Shown piece by piece: positions 43,225 to 52,549 of a stretch of DNA of 64,000 nt. A model generated the notes under the pieces. That model was not told where the DNA came from and searched no databases. It was given only the letters and a program-made list of their open reading frames with translations. This stretch comes from Serratia ureilytica (lineage in GTDB: Bacteria; Pseudomonadota; Gammaproteobacteria; Enterobacterales; Enterobacteriaceae). The DNA lies in contig NZ_JABXOF010000010.1 of NCBI RefSeq assembly GCF_013375155.1, positions 186,001-250,000 on the forward strand, read 5' to 3'. Numbering within the stretch: the first letter of the stretch is position 1; every line of letters begins with the position of its first letter. Made by a program: the position numbers and the translations under genes.

Positions 43225-44094
43225 ATGGATCAAGCCGGTATCATTCGTGATCTGCTTAGCTGGCTGGAAAGCCATTTGGACCAACCCTTGTCGCTGGATA
43301 ACGTGGCGGCCAAGGCTGGCTACTCCAAATGGCACCTGCAACGGATGTTCAAAGATATTACCGGTAATGCCATCGGTGCTTACATCCGGGCAAGAAGGCT
43401 GTCCAAGGCCGCCGTCGCGCTGCGCCTGACCAGCCGGCCGATTTTGGATATCGCTCTGCAATATCGCTTCGACTCGCAGCAGACCTTCACGCGCGCCTTC
43501 AAGAAACAGTTTGCGCAAACGCCGGCGCTGTACCGCCGCGCCGAAGACTGGAACGCGTTCGGCATCTGCCCGCCGATCCGTCTGGGGGCCTTCACTCTGC
43601 CGCAGCCCGAGTTCCTCTCGTTGCCGGATAAGCATCTGGTCGGCCTGACCCAAAGCTACTCCTGCACGCTGGAACAGATCACCACCGTGCGCACCGAGCT
43701 GCGCTCGCAGTTCTGGCGCCAGTTCCTCGGCGAAGTCGAAACCTTGCCGCCGGTGCTGTACGGGTTGCACCACTCGCGTCCGAGCCAGGAGAAGGACGAC
43801 GAACAGGAAGTGCTGTACACCACGGCGCTGGAGCCGGATCAGGTGCCTGATAAAGTGCAGGAAGTTCAACCGCTGGTGCTGCCGGGCGGCGAATTTGCAA
43901 TGTTCAGCTATGAAGGGCCCATCGGAGGCCTGCAGGACTTTATCCTGACGGTCTACGGCACTTGCCTGCCGGAGCTCAAACTGACGCGCCGCAAAGGGCA
44001 CGACATCGAGCGCTTCTACCCGAAAGGCGAGCGCCGTCCGCATCAGGCGCCTACCGAGATCAAGTGCGATTACCTGATCCCGATTCGACGTTAA
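43225..44094 (+). CDS. rob: Transcriptional activator Rob (AraC/MarA/SoxS family)
   Basis: Activates the marA/soxS/rob regulon (efflux, solvent and superoxide tolerance) and binds near oriC. The 289-residue protein (same as E. coli) has an N-terminal double helix-turn-helix (about 8-105: LDNVAAKAGYSKWHLQRMFKDITG; ILDIALQYRFDSQQTFTRAFKKQF) and a C-terminal GyrI-like ligand domain. AGGAAG is the ribosome binding site. Its stop codon overlaps that of the convergent gpmB. Confidence 0.98.
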   Translation: MDQAGIIRDLLSWLESHLDQPLSLDNVAAKAGYSKWHLQRMFKDITGNAIGAYIRARRLSKAAVALRLTSRPILDIALQYRFDSQQTFTRAFKKQFAQTPALYRRAEDWNAFGICPPIRLGAFTLPQPEFLSLPDKHLVGLTQSYSCTLEQITTVRTELRSQFWRQFLGEVETLPPVLYGLHHSRPSQEKDDEQEVLYTTALEPDQVPDKVQEVQPLVLPGGEFAMFSYEGPIGGLQDFILTVYGTCLPELKLTRRKGHDIERFYPKGERRPHQAPTEIKCDYLIPIRR

Positions 44095-44738
44095 CGCTGC
44101 AGTTCGTCCAACGCGGGCATGTCCAGATGCGTGACATCGCCCGCCGTTTCGACGATCCAGCCGGAAGCCAGCCACGGGCTCTGCTGGTGATCGACGCGCG
44201 ACAGTGAGCAGTTGCGCAAGCGCAGGCGACGTTCCGCATAGGCCGGCAGCCCGAGCACCGTACTGATCAAACACCCCAACGCGATGCCATGGCTGACGAG
44301 CAGCGGCTTGCTGCCCTCCGGCAGCATCAGGCAGCTCTCCAGCGCAGCGCGCATGCGCTCGCCCAGCTCCTCCATGGATTCGCCTTGAGGGATACGGCCG
44401 TCAGGAGTACCATCGACCATCTGTTTGCGCCACTGTTCTTCCTGCGGCGTCAAACTGTCGATCAGGCGTTCTTCCAGAACCCCCATGTGCAGCTCACGCA
44501 AACGCGGATCGCCAATCACTTCGCAGCAACAGGCTTCGGCGATGATCTGCGCGGTGCGGCGCGTGCGCCCCAGGTCGCTGGTAATGATATGCGTAATGCC
44601 TTCTTTGCTGACGCGCCTGGCGACCAGACGGGCCTGGTGTTCCCCCATGGCGGTTAACGGGCTGTCGGACTGACCCTGGATGCGGCGAGCCGCGTTCCAT
44701 TCCGTTTCGCCGTGGCGAACGAGGTATACCTGTAACAT
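44091..44738 (-). CDS. gpmB: Histidine-phosphatase-family protein GpmB
   Basis: A 215-residue member of the histidine phosphatase superfamily, first annotated as a cofactor-dependent phosphoglycerate mutase but probably a phosphatase. The catalytic motif is [12 protein letters not shown] (R8 H9 G10), the second half has the other histidine in [10 protein letters not shown], and [15 protein letters not shown] is conserved. It is divergent from yjjX and convergent with rob, overlapping rob's stop. Confidence 0.96.
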   Translation of the reverse strand: MLQVYLVRHGETEWNAARRIQGQSDSPLTAMGEHQARLVARRVSKEGITHIITSDLGRTRRTAQIIAEACCCEVIGDPRLRELHMGVLEERLIDSLTPQEEQWRKQMVDGTPDGRIPQGESMEELGERMRAALESCLMLPEGSKPLLVSHGIALGCLISTVLGLPAYAERRLRLRNCSLSRVDHQQSPWLASGWIVETAGDVTHLDMPALDELQR

Positions 44739-44839
44739 TTTTGTTTTCCGTTATACTGCGTGAAATTTGCGTTTATCCCCGGCCCGGCGGCGCTTTTGCC
44801 GCTGCCCGGCGTATCGGCCAGAAGGATATCAAACCCGTT

Positions 44840-45358
44840 ATGTACCATGTTGTCGCTGCAACTACCAACCCGGCAAAGATCAAGGCTATTCAATTGGCCT
44901 TCGATGACGTCTTCGGCGCAGGCCAATACCGCATTGAACCCGTCGACGTCGCCAGCGGCGTTTCGCTGCAGCCGATAGGCAATCACGAAACGCGCACCGG
45001 TGCGCGTCAACGCGTGATGGAAGCGCGCCAGGTCAGGCCCGAGGCCGATTTTTGGGTCGGCGTGGAAGCCGGGATTGAAGAGAATATGACCTTCGCCTGG
45101 ATGACCATCGAGAACCCGTCCATCCGCGGTGAATCCCGCTCGGCGAGCCTGATGCTGCCGGAAGTCATTTTACAAGGTATTCGCGAAGGCCGCGAATTGG
45201 GCAGCGAAATGGCGACGATCACCGGCAACGCCGAGGTGAAGCGCCAGGGCGGCGCCATCGGCGTCTTCACCGACGGCCGGCTGAGCCGCACCAGCGTTTA
45301 TCATCAGGCGCTGCTGCTGGCGCTGGTGCCGTTCCACAACGCCATCTATCAGCAATAA
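44840..45358 (+). CDS. yjjX: Inosine/xanthosine triphosphatase YjjX
   Basis: House-cleaning NTPase that hydrolyses non-canonical purine nucleotides (ITP, XTP). The 172-residue protein begins [26 protein letters not shown] and has the conserved [25 protein letters not shown] and [22 protein letters not shown]. The start chosen is the ATG 100 bp downstream of the first possible one; AGAAGGAT lies upstream, and E. coli YjjX begins at the same place. Confidence 0.94.
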   Translation: MYHVVAATTNPAKIKAIQLAFDDVFGAGQYRIEPVDVASGVSLQPIGNHETRTGARQRVMEARQVRPEADFWVGVEAGIEENMTFAWMTIENPSIRGESRSASLMLPEVILQGIREGRELGSEMATITGNAEVKRQGGAIGVFTDGRLSRTSVYHQALLLALVPFHNAIYQQ

Positions 45359-45369
45359 CGCAGAGTCTG

Positions 45370-45699
45370 CTAGGGCGCGTCGTGCAGCAACTGCTGCTCA
45401 AGCCACTGTTTCAGCGCGGGTGAAGCCGCTTTCAGGCTGTTAGAACCGCGGGTGATGGTGGCGATCCCCGCGCCCAGTTCATTTTTCAGCTCGCGCTGGC
45501 TCATCTCGCCGCGCATCAGTTCCTGAATGATCCGCACCCGGGTGCCCAGCGCGGTGCGCTCGTCCGGCGTCAGCATCAATTGCAACAGCGGTTGATGCAG
45601 TTCTTGCGCAAACGAATTCTGCAGCAGCGCGACGAAGCGCAGCCAATCCTCATTGCCTTGTTCTGAAAGAGCGGGGTCGTTTAACGATAATTGCGTCAT
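45370..45699 (-). CDS. trpR: Trp operon repressor TrpR
   Basis: A 109-residue repressor that binds operators when loaded with tryptophan. The helix-turn-helix [27 protein letters not shown] is intact, and [20 protein letters not shown] is conserved. The ATG at 45699 gives [22 protein letters not shown], which aligns in length with E. coli; an ATG at 45711 overlaps the operator and was rejected. It lies 42 bp after slt on the same strand but has its own operator. Confidence 0.97.
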   Translation of the reverse strand: MTQLSLNDPALSEQGNEDWLRFVALLQNSFAQELHQPLLQLMLTPDERTALGTRVRIIQELMRGEMSQRELKNELGAGIATITRGSNSLKAASPALKQWLEQQLLHDAP

Positions 45700-45709
45700 G
45701 GCAGCCACC

Positions 45710-45727
45710 ATACTATTTAACTAGTAC
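45710..45727 (-). promoter_or_regulatory. TrpR operator of trpR
   Basis: On the minus strand GTACTAGTTAAATAGTAT is an 18-bp near-palindrome that matches the known trp operator core (GTACTAGTTAACTAGTAC) at most positions. It sits between slt and trpR, ten bases upstream of the trpR start, and points to autoregulation. Confidence 0.88.
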
Positions 45728-45753
45728 AGCAGCATACCATAGGGCCGTCAAAA

Positions 45754-47682
45754 TCAATAACGTCTCTGCCACTCGGCGTCGGTCAGCACCTTGGCCGGCC
45801 GGTGCGTCAGATAGCGGTAAAACGCATCGTAAGCCAGCACGTTCTTGACGTAGCCGCGGGTTTCCGAGAACGGAATGCTTTCGATGAACGCTACCGGATC
45901 GATCCGCCCCGCGCTGTTGCCCAGCCAGGTGTTCACTCGCGACGGGCCGGCGTTATAAGCGGCGCTCGACAGAATGCGGTTGCGGCCGAACTGCTGATAG
46001 ACCGACTCCAGATAGCTGGTGCCGATGGTGATGTTGGTCTGCGGATCGAACAATTGGCTCGGCCCGACATAGCCGGGAATGTTGTACATCTGCACCGTAT
46101 GCTGCGCGGTGCGCGGCATGACCTGCATCAGGCCGGAGGCGCCGACCGGCGACTGCGCCTTCGGATTCCAGGCGCTCTCCTGACGCGCGATCGCCATCGC
46201 ATAGCTGCTGGTGATCCCCTTGTCATCGGTGGCGCGGCGGAACTCCTGCGGCCAGGCGACCGGGAAACGCTCTTCCAGATGATCCCACAGCTTGCCGACG
46301 ATGGTCGCCTGCACGCTCAGATCGGCCCATTTTTGCTCAAAGGCGTAACGCGCCAGCGCCTCTTGTTCAGGCCGGCTGCGGCTGGCGACATAGGAACCCC
46401 ACTCGCTGCGGGCCAGGTTGTCCATATTCCAGTACATCAGCTCGCGCACTCGGGCCACTTCCGGCCCGTCGGTCAGCGACGCGCGCGGCTTGGCCGCCAC
46501 CGCCACCATCACCGGATAGGTTGCGTTCAGCTTCTGCGCCGCCACCATCGGATAGAAGCCGCGTTCGGTCATCAGGTTGCGCAACATCTCCTCGCCTTCG
46601 GCGCGTTTGCCTTCGTCCATCAGCTGATTGGCGCGCCAGTAGCGCCACTCATCCTTGTTGCGCGACTCTTCCGGCAAGCGAGCCAGCCAGGTCGCGACGC
46701 CCTGCCGATCGCCGTTGCCCAGCGCCATGCGCACCCGGCGCTCCAGCAGCGAAGGCGAACGGCTGCGCAGAATCACCTGATCGCGCCACTGCGCCTGTTC
46801 ATAGGTAGCGTCGCTGCCCATCAGGCGCCAGGCCACCGCCTCTTCCAGCCCCAGCCGCTCCTCGTCGCTCATTTTCTGCAGCCGCGCGAGCGTCGGGATC
46901 ATCGCCCGCGCGTTTTCCACATCCTGCCGCGCCAGGCGCTCAAAGGCGATGCCGGTGGCGGCACGGGTAAAGTCAGTCGGCCCTACGCTGCGGGCGAAGG
47001 CTTCCACGGTGGTCGGATCGTTTTGCAAGCGCACCAGAGCGTTGCCCATGGTTTGATAGTCGGCCGGCAGTTGGCTGTAGAGGTTGCTGACCAGCGAGCT
47101 GTTGCCCTCTTTCAGCGCCAGCTTCATGCGCGCCAGAATATCGAGCGGCGTTTGCTTGCCTGCGCCGCGCCAGACGCTGAACAGCCGATCGCAGGCGCTC
47201 GGCAGCGTTTTGCCGTTCAGCCACAGCTCGTCGGCGCCGCTCCAGGCCGCCTGCTGGTCGCCGGTAGCCCATTTGGCGTAGTAATAGTTGCAGCGCGCCG
47301 CCACCGGTTTGGGCGGCTGTGGGCTGAAGGCCAGCAGGGTGCGCCAATCTTCGCGCCGCGCCAGTTCATTGACGAAGCGCGGCGCCAGCGATTTCGCCGG
47401 CGGCAGCGTCGGGTTGCGTTTGATAAAGTCGTTCACTTCGGAGAACCCCGCCTGACTCAGATCCTGAGTCAGCTCGCGGTATTCCAGATAAGGATAAAGC
47501 GGGTAATCGCGCAGCGTCGGCATCAGCTGCGCCACCACGTCCATCTGATTGCCGTCCCACGCCTGCTTGATCTGCTGGTAGCGCTGACGTTGCGCATCCA
47601 GAGAATCCGCCAGCGCCGCGCCGGAAAACGCCGTCAGGCACAGCCCCATCGCCAACAGCCGTCGCTTGTCCACCTTGACCAT
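45754..47682 (-). CDS. slt: Soluble lytic murein transglycosylase
   Basis: Periplasmic exo-transglycosylase that cleaves peptidoglycan to 1,6-anhydromuropeptides. A signal peptide (MVKVDKRRLLAMGLCLTAFSGAALA) is followed by a long alpha-helical U-domain and then the lysozyme-like SLT domain near the C-terminus, with the catalytic glutamate in IARQESAWNPKAQSPVGASGLMQVMP and the conserved SSAAYNAGPSRVNTWL. Length 642 (E. coli 645). It precedes trpR on the same strand, as in E. coli. Confidence 0.98.
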   Translation of the reverse strand: MVKVDKRRLLAMGLCLTAFSGAALADSLDAQRQRYQQIKQAWDGNQMDVVAQLMPTLRDYPLYPYLEYRELTQDLSQAGFSEVNDFIKRNPTLPPAKSLAPRFVNELARREDWRTLLAFSPQPPKPVAARCNYYYAKWATGDQQAAWSGADELWLNGKTLPSACDRLFSVWRGAGKQTPLDILARMKLALKEGNSSLVSNLYSQLPADYQTMGNALVRLQNDPTTVEAFARSVGPTDFTRAATGIAFERLARQDVENARAMIPTLARLQKMSDEERLGLEEAVAWRLMGSDATYEQAQWRDQVILRSRSPSLLERRVRMALGNGDRQGVATWLARLPEESRNKDEWRYWRANQLMDEGKRAEGEEMLRNLMTERGFYPMVAAQKLNATYPVMVAVAAKPRASLTDGPEVARVRELMYWNMDNLARSEWGSYVASRSRPEQEALARYAFEQKWADLSVQATIVGKLWDHLEERFPVAWPQEFRRATDDKGITSSYAMAIARQESAWNPKAQSPVGASGLMQVMPRTAQHTVQMYNIPGYVGPSQLFDPQTNITIGTSYLESVYQQFGRNRILSSAAYNAGPSRVNTWLGNSAGRIDPVAFIESIPFSETRGYVKNVLAYDAFYRYLTHRPAKVLTDAEWQRRY

Positions 47683-48320
47683 CCTCGCTCTTTCCTCACT
47701 GATTGTGCCGCGGGAGCCGCCCAGCTCCCCGGTAACCGCCGCGCCACGGCGCCGCAGAACAAAATAAAACCGGGCGCACGGCCCGGACGCAGATATCTAC
47801 CATAGACAGCGCAATCGCTCATCCATTCAATACTGTAGAAGAAGAAGTGTATCGCCATGATCGGAGCCAGGTAAAAAACGTTTACTTTGGCTGACAAATC
47901 AGGGCGGCGAGATATTATCGCCGGCCGGATTTTTATTAGCCGCAACGGCGTTTATTGGAAAAGTAAAATACTTTCTAATTATTAGTTATCACATTATTGC
48001 ATTTAAGAGATAGCGCCGACGTTGCGCAAATCGCCTGACAGCTGGCCAAACGCGCCAACTTTGCAGAAAAGCGGTGGCAAACCCGAGAGGGCATTTTTAT
48101 ACTATCAAAAATAAGTAGGATAATTCCGAGAAAACAGCACATAAAGCGCCCAACGAAGACATCTTATAATACAATCCGCGCCAATTATGGGTAGATAGTG
48201 TTCATTAGGCAGTGCGACTGACAGCTTTCAGCAAAACGATTGTCCCTTCAAGCGGGCCGGATTTTTACTTGTCGGGCCACGGCCTGCGGGCGGTGGATCA
48301 GGCCGGAATGGCGGGTGAAG
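47683..48320. other. Long slt-yfiR intergenic region
   Basis: A 638-bp divergent gap, with an AT-rich middle (47940-48000, 48090-48175). A TATAAT at 48165-48170 is the best -10 for the yfi operon, about 150 bp ahead of yfiR; its -35 is poor. No terminator or believable gene is seen. In E. coli slt and ettA are adjacent; here the yfi operon has been placed between them. Confidence 0.5.
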
Positions 48321-48926
48321 ATGGCGAGTAATACCGCGATAACGATGCGTTGCGCAAAAAGCCCCGTGCCGGGCTTCCTTGCCGCACGCCTGAATATCGG
48401 CCGCCTGTTGCTGATCGTTTTGTTGGCGCTGCTGACGTTGCCCGGGCCTGCGCGCGCCGCCGATGATCCCTATCAACAGCGCACGCACGCCGTGACGACC
48501 GTGGTGGTAGGCATCATCAGCTACGCCCGCTGGTCACGTGAACCCAATCCGATCCGGTTGTGCGTGACCGCACCCACCCAGTATGCCGAGGGGCTGTTCG
48601 ATCCGATCCTGCTCAGCGCGCCGCGTCCGATTAAAACCGAACGCGTGCCGTTCGACAGCCCGACGCTGAGTACCGGCTGCGATGTCATCTATTTAGGGAA
48701 CATCAACGCCGCGCAGAGACAAAATTTCATGCAGCGCATTTCCGGCAACTCCATTCTCAGCATCAGCGAGAACGATAGCGAATGCTCCGCCGGCAGCGCA
48801 TTTTGCCTGCAGATCAACGGCGACCAGGCCGGCTTCAAGGTCAACCTGGACGCCCTGGCGCGCAGCGGCGTGCGCGTTCACCCCAACGTGCTGCAGCTGG
48901 CGCGCAAACAGGCGCCGCCGCTATGA
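48321..48926 (+). CDS. yfiR: YfiR-family periplasmic repressor of the diguanylate cyclase
   Basis: A 201-residue exported protein (signal segment about 27-47, ending PARAADD). YfiR binds and silences the periplasmic part of YfiN until redox or envelope stress releases it (established in Pseudomonas and E. coli). Four cysteines in the mature part (RLCVTAP, TGCDVIY, DSECSA, AFCLQI) match the two disulfides known in Pseudomonas YfiR. The ATG of MASNTAITM follows GGTGAAG. The stop overlaps the yfiN start as ATGA, so translation is coupled. Confidence 0.85.
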   Translation: MASNTAITMRCAKSPVPGFLAARLNIGRLLLIVLLALLTLPGPARAADDPYQQRTHAVTTVVVGIISYARWSREPNPIRLCVTAPTQYAEGLFDPILLSAPRPIKTERVPFDSPTLSTGCDVIYLGNINAAQRQNFMQRISGNSILSISENDSECSAGSAFCLQINGDQAGFKVNLDALARSGVRVHPNVLQLARKQAPPL

Positions 48927-50170
48927 GGCTGTTGCGTAGAAACCGTTCCGGCAATGCGCGCCCGACGTTGGGCCGAGTGCTGCAGCGGGTGCATCTTGGG
49001 CTGGCGTTGATCGCCGTTGGCACCGCCGGCATCTTTCTGACGCTGGTGGCGCTGTTCGCGCTGCGCGCCTATGCCAACCACAACCTGCACCTGATCGCGC
49101 GCTCCATCAGCTATACGGTTGAAGCGGCAGTGGTGTTTGGCGATCGCCCCTACATTCGCGAGGCGATGGTGCTGATCGCCGCCAAAGAAGAGGTGTCGGA
49201 GGCCAAAATTCTGAACAACGCCGGTGACGTGCTGGTCAGTTGGCATCGTCCCAAAGATGGCCCGCTGCACGGCATGGAGCAGGTTATCGCCCACTGGGCG
49301 CTGCCCGAGCCGGTCATCCTGCCTATCTCCCACGAGGGCAAACAGGTCGGCCAGGTCTGGCTGAGCGGCAACGGCGGCAGCCTGTTGCGTTTCCTGTTGC
49401 GCGGGCTGGTCGGCATGATCGCCTGCATGGTGCTCAGTACCCTGTGCGCCCTGGTGTTGTCGCGCCGCATGCTGGTCGGCATCGTCAGTTCGTTGGACGA
49501 CATCGCCAACGTGGCGCATGCGGTGCGGCGAGATCGCACCTTCGGCCTGCGGGTGCCCTCGGCGCCGATCGCCGAGCTGCATGAGCTCAGCAATGATTTC
49601 AATGGCTTGCTCGATGAACTGGAGGCCTGGCAGGCCCATCTGAAGCAGGAAAACGACTCGCTGGCTCACCGGGCGACGCACGACAGCCTGACCGGCTTGC
49701 CGAACCGCGCCTTCTTCGAAGGCCGGCTGAGCCGCGCCCTGGGCGATATCGCGCCGCCGGCGAAATTGGCGGTGCTGTTTATCGACGGCGATCGCTTCAA
49801 GGAAGTGAACGACAGTTACGGTCACGCCGCGGGCGATGCGGTGCTGACCACCATTGCCGGACGCATTCGCGCGCAGCTGCGCGAAACCGATCTGGTCGCA
49901 CGCCTGGGAGGAGATGAATTCGCCGTGCTGCTGGCGCCGGTGCACAGCACGGAAGATGTCTTGCAGATCGCCGACAACATCATCGATTGCATGACGCAAC
50001 CGGTTATTTTACCGAACGACGAGACGATCATTACCTCTCTGAGTATCGGCATTGCGCTGTACCCTGATCACGCGTCGACGCCTCAGGGTCTTTTGCACGA
50101 AGCTGACGATGCGATGTATCAGGCAAAGCATCGTTATAACGGAGGCTGGCGGCTGGCTATACATAAATAA
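48923..50170 (+). CDS. yfiN: YfiN-type membrane diguanylate cyclase
   Basis: Makes cyclic-di-GMP from two GTP. The 415-residue protein has a transmembrane segment (about 23-49), a periplasmic CHASE8-like domain (50-150), a second segment (157-180), a HAMP linker (180-240) and a GGDEF domain. The active-site motif GGDEF is intact at 329-333 (RLGGDEFAVLL), and an inhibitory RxxD site (R320-D323, RETD) stands five residues before it, so product inhibition is predicted. Second gene of yfiR-yfiN-yfiB. High cyclic-di-GMP is expected to favour biofilm and reduce motility. Confidence 0.9.
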   Translation: MRLLRRNRSGNARPTLGRVLQRVHLGLALIAVGTAGIFLTLVALFALRAYANHNLHLIARSISYTVEAAVVFGDRPYIREAMVLIAAKEEVSEAKILNNAGDVLVSWHRPKDGPLHGMEQVIAHWALPEPVILPISHEGKQVGQVWLSGNGGSLLRFLLRGLVGMIACMVLSTLCALVLSRRMLVGIVSSLDDIANVAHAVRRDRTFGLRVPSAPIAELHELSNDFNGLLDELEAWQAHLKQENDSLAHRATHDSLTGLPNRAFFEGRLSRALGDIAPPAKLAVLFIDGDRFKEVNDSYGHAAGDAVLTTIAGRIRAQLRETDLVARLGGDEFAVLLAPVHSTEDVLQIADNIIDCMTQPVILPNDETIITSLSIGIALYPDHASTPQGLLHEADDAMYQAKHRYNGGWRLAIHK

Positions 50171-50208
50171 GAGCCCCGGCTATAACACTTGAACTAGGGA
50201 TTTTGACT

Positions 50209-50706
50209 ATGATACAGCAACTGTTTAAAGGTCGTTTTTCACTGCTGACGATGGCGTTCGTCGCCCTGCTGGCGCTCGCCGGTTGCCAGAGCAAGCCGCA
50301 AGGCCTGACGCCCGAGCAGGTTGCGCTGCTGCAATCGCAGGGCTTCAAACTGACCGACAACGGTTGGGAATTCGGCCTGTCGGATAAAGTGCTGTTCGGC
50401 AACAACATCGGCAAGCTGAACCCGGAAAGCACCGAGACGGTGCAGAAGATGGGCCGCGCGCTGCTGAGCGTCGGCATCACCAAGTTCCGTCTGGACGGCC
50501 ATACCGACAACTACGGCGAAGACAGCTATAACGATCAGCTCTCCCTGCGCCGCGCCGATGCGGTCGCCGATCTGCTGGCCAGCGTCGGTATTCCGCGCGC
50601 CAATATCGAAACCCGCGGCATGGGCAAGCGCGATCCCGTCGCCGACAACCGCACCTCCAGCGGCCGCGCGGAAAACCGCCGCGTCGCGATCGTCGTCACG
50701 CCATAA
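50209..50706 (+). CDS. yfiB: YfiB-type OmpA-family lipoprotein
   Basis: A 165-residue outer-membrane lipoprotein. The signal ends in the lipobox LALAGC with the lipidated cysteine at position 26, followed by Q-S, so sorting to the outer membrane is predicted. The C-terminal OmpA-like domain has the peptidoglycan-binding pattern FRLDGHTDNYGEDSYNDQLSLRRADAVAD. YfiB sequesters YfiR and so activates YfiN. AGGG lies 9 bases before the ATG; a TTG two codons earlier is possible. Gap to yfiN is 38 bp. Confidence 0.87.
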   Translation: MIQQLFKGRFSLLTMAFVALLALAGCQSKPQGLTPEQVALLQSQGFKLTDNGWEFGLSDKVLFGNNIGKLNPESTETVQKMGRALLSVGITKFRLDGHTDNYGEDSYNDQLSLRRADAVADLLASVGIPRANIETRGMGKRDPVADNRTSSGRAENRRVAIVVTP

Positions 50707-50848
50707 GCCACCAATATGCGCCTTTATCGGCGCATAAACGGTTATACTTAGCGATCGCTGAGCGATGTCTGGGATCCAAGATCGAAACGGGCTACACTCA
50801 TGCCGCCAGACATCCTATAAATACTGATATAGAGAGGCTTAGAGCAAC

Positions 50849-52516
50849 GTGGCTCAATACGTCTATACCATGCACCGCGTCGGCAAAGTGGTACCGCCGA
50901 AGCGTCATATTTTGAAAAACATCTCCCTGAGCTTCTTCCCTGGGGCAAAAATCGGCGTACTGGGCCTGAACGGCGCCGGTAAGTCCACCCTGCTGCGCAT
51001 CATGGCCGGCATCGATACCGATATCGAAGGGGAAGCGCGCCCGCAGCCGGGCATCAAGATCGGTTATCTGCCGCAGGAGCCGCAGCTTAACCTCGAACAC
51101 ACCGTGCGTGAGTCGGTGGAAGAAGCGCTGGCGGAAGTGGTCGGCGCGCTGAAACGCCTGGACGAAGTGTACGCGCTGTACGCGGAAGAAGGCGCAGACT
51201 TCGACAAGCTGGCCGCGGAACAGGGCCGCCTGGAAGAGATCATTCAGGCGCACGACGGTCACAACCTCAACGCGCAGCTGGAACGCGCCGCCGATGCGCT
51301 GCGCCTGCCGGACTGGGACGCCAAAATCGCCCATCTGTCCGGGGGTGAACGCCGCCGCGTCGCGCTGTGCCGCCTGCTGCTCGAAAAGCCGGACATGCTG
51401 CTGCTGGACGAACCGACCAACCACCTGGACGCCGAGTCCGTGGCCTGGCTGGAACGCTTCCTGCACGACTTCGAAGGCACCGTCGTGGCGATCACCCACG
51501 ACCGCTACTTCCTGGATAACGTGGCCGGCTGGATCCTCGAACTGGACCGCGGCGAAGGCATTCCGTGGGAAGGCAACTACTCGTCCTGGCTGGAGCAGAA
51601 AGACGCGCGTCTGGCGCAGGAAGCGTCCGCCGAAGCCGCTCGTCGCAAGTCGATCGAGAAAGAGCTGGAGTGGGTGCGCCAGGGCGCCAAAGGCCGCCAG
51701 TCCAAAGGCAAGGCCCGTCTGGCCCGCTTTGAAGAGCTGAACAACACCGAATACCAAAAACGTAACGAAACCAACGAACTGTTCATTCCACCTGGCGCGC
51801 GCCTGGGCGATAAAGTGGTCGAAGTCAGCAACCTGCGCAAGTCTTACGGCGACCGCCTGCTGATCGACGACCTGTCGTTCTCGGTGCCGAAAGGGGCGAT
51901 CGTCGGCATCATCGGCCCGAACGGCGCGGGTAAATCCACGCTGTTCCGCATGATGTCCGGTCAGGAGCAGCCTGATTCCGGCAGCATCGTGCTGGGCGAT
52001 ACCGTCAAGCTGGCGTCCGTCGATCAGTTCCGCGACAGCATGGACGGTTCGAAAACCGTGTGGGAAGAAGTCTCCGGCGGGCAGGACATCATGCGCATCG
52101 GCAACACCGAGATGCCGAGCCGCGCCTATGTCGGCCGCTTCAACTTCAAGGGCGTCGATCAGGGCAAACGCGTGGGCGAGCTGTCCGGCGGTGAGCGTGG
52201 CCGTCTGCACCTGGCCAAGCTGCTGCAGGTTGGCGGCAACGTGCTGCTGCTCGATGAACCGACCAACGACCTGGATATCGAAACCCTGCGCGCGCTGGAA
52301 AACGCCCTGCTGGAATTCCCAGGCTGCGCCATGGTGATCTCGCACGACCGTTGGTTCCTCGACCGTATCGCCACCCACATCCTGGACTACCAGGACGAGG
52401 GCAAGGTGGAATTCTTCGAAGGCAACTTCACCGAGTACGAAGAGTACAAGAAGCGTACGCTGGGCGCCGATGCGCTCGAGCCGCACCGCATCAAGTACAA
52501 AAAGATCGCCAAGTAA
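50849..52516 (+). CDS. ettA: Energy-dependent translational throttle protein EttA
   Basis: ABC-F ATPase that binds the ribosomal E site and gates the first elongation step according to the ATP/ADP ratio. The 555-residue protein starts at a GTG (MAQYVYTMHRVGKVVPPKRHILKNIS) and has two ATPase domains, with Walker A GLNGAGKST and GPNGAGKST and signature LSGGERRR and LSGGERGR, and an arm/linker rich in K and R between them. No membrane segment. The length matches E. coli. Confidence 0.97.
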   Translation: MAQYVYTMHRVGKVVPPKRHILKNISLSFFPGAKIGVLGLNGAGKSTLLRIMAGIDTDIEGEARPQPGIKIGYLPQEPQLNLEHTVRESVEEALAEVVGALKRLDEVYALYAEEGADFDKLAAEQGRLEEIIQAHDGHNLNAQLERAADALRLPDWDAKIAHLSGGERRRVALCRLLLEKPDMLLLDEPTNHLDAESVAWLERFLHDFEGTVVAITHDRYFLDNVAGWILELDRGEGIPWEGNYSSWLEQKDARLAQEASAEAARRKSIEKELEWVRQGAKGRQSKGKARLARFEELNNTEYQKRNETNELFIPPGARLGDKVVEVSNLRKSYGDRLLIDDLSFSVPKGAIVGIIGPNGAGKSTLFRMMSGQEQPDSGSIVLGDTVKLASVDQFRDSMDGSKTVWEEVSGGQDIMRIGNTEMPSRAYVGRFNFKGVDQGKRVGELSGGERGRLHLAKLLQVGGNVLLLDEPTNDLDIETLRALENALLEFPGCAMVISHDRWFLDRIATHILDYQDEGKVEFFEGNFTEYEEYKKRTLGADALEPHRIKYKKIAK

Positions 52517-52522
52517 TCCCCA

Positions 52523-52549
52523 AGGCGCCGCATGCGGCGCCTTTTTTTA
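52523..52549. terminator. Terminator between ettA and the AraC-family gene
   Basis: A perfect 20-bp palindrome (52523-52542) followed by seven T on the plus strand, immediately after ettA. The AraC gene's stop codon overlaps the T-run. On the minus strand only two A precede the stem, so termination there is weaker. Confidence 0.85.

Noticed and set aside
43013..43429. Plus-strand frame overlapping the start of rob
   Set aside because: Covers the rob leader and 5' coding region in another frame; no homology seen.
45802..47805. 667-codon open frame opposite slt
   Set aside because: Shadow frame; Arg/His/Gln-rich and no family features.
50798..52486. 562-codon open frame opposite ettA
   Set aside because: Shadow frame opposite a clear ABC-F ATPase gene.
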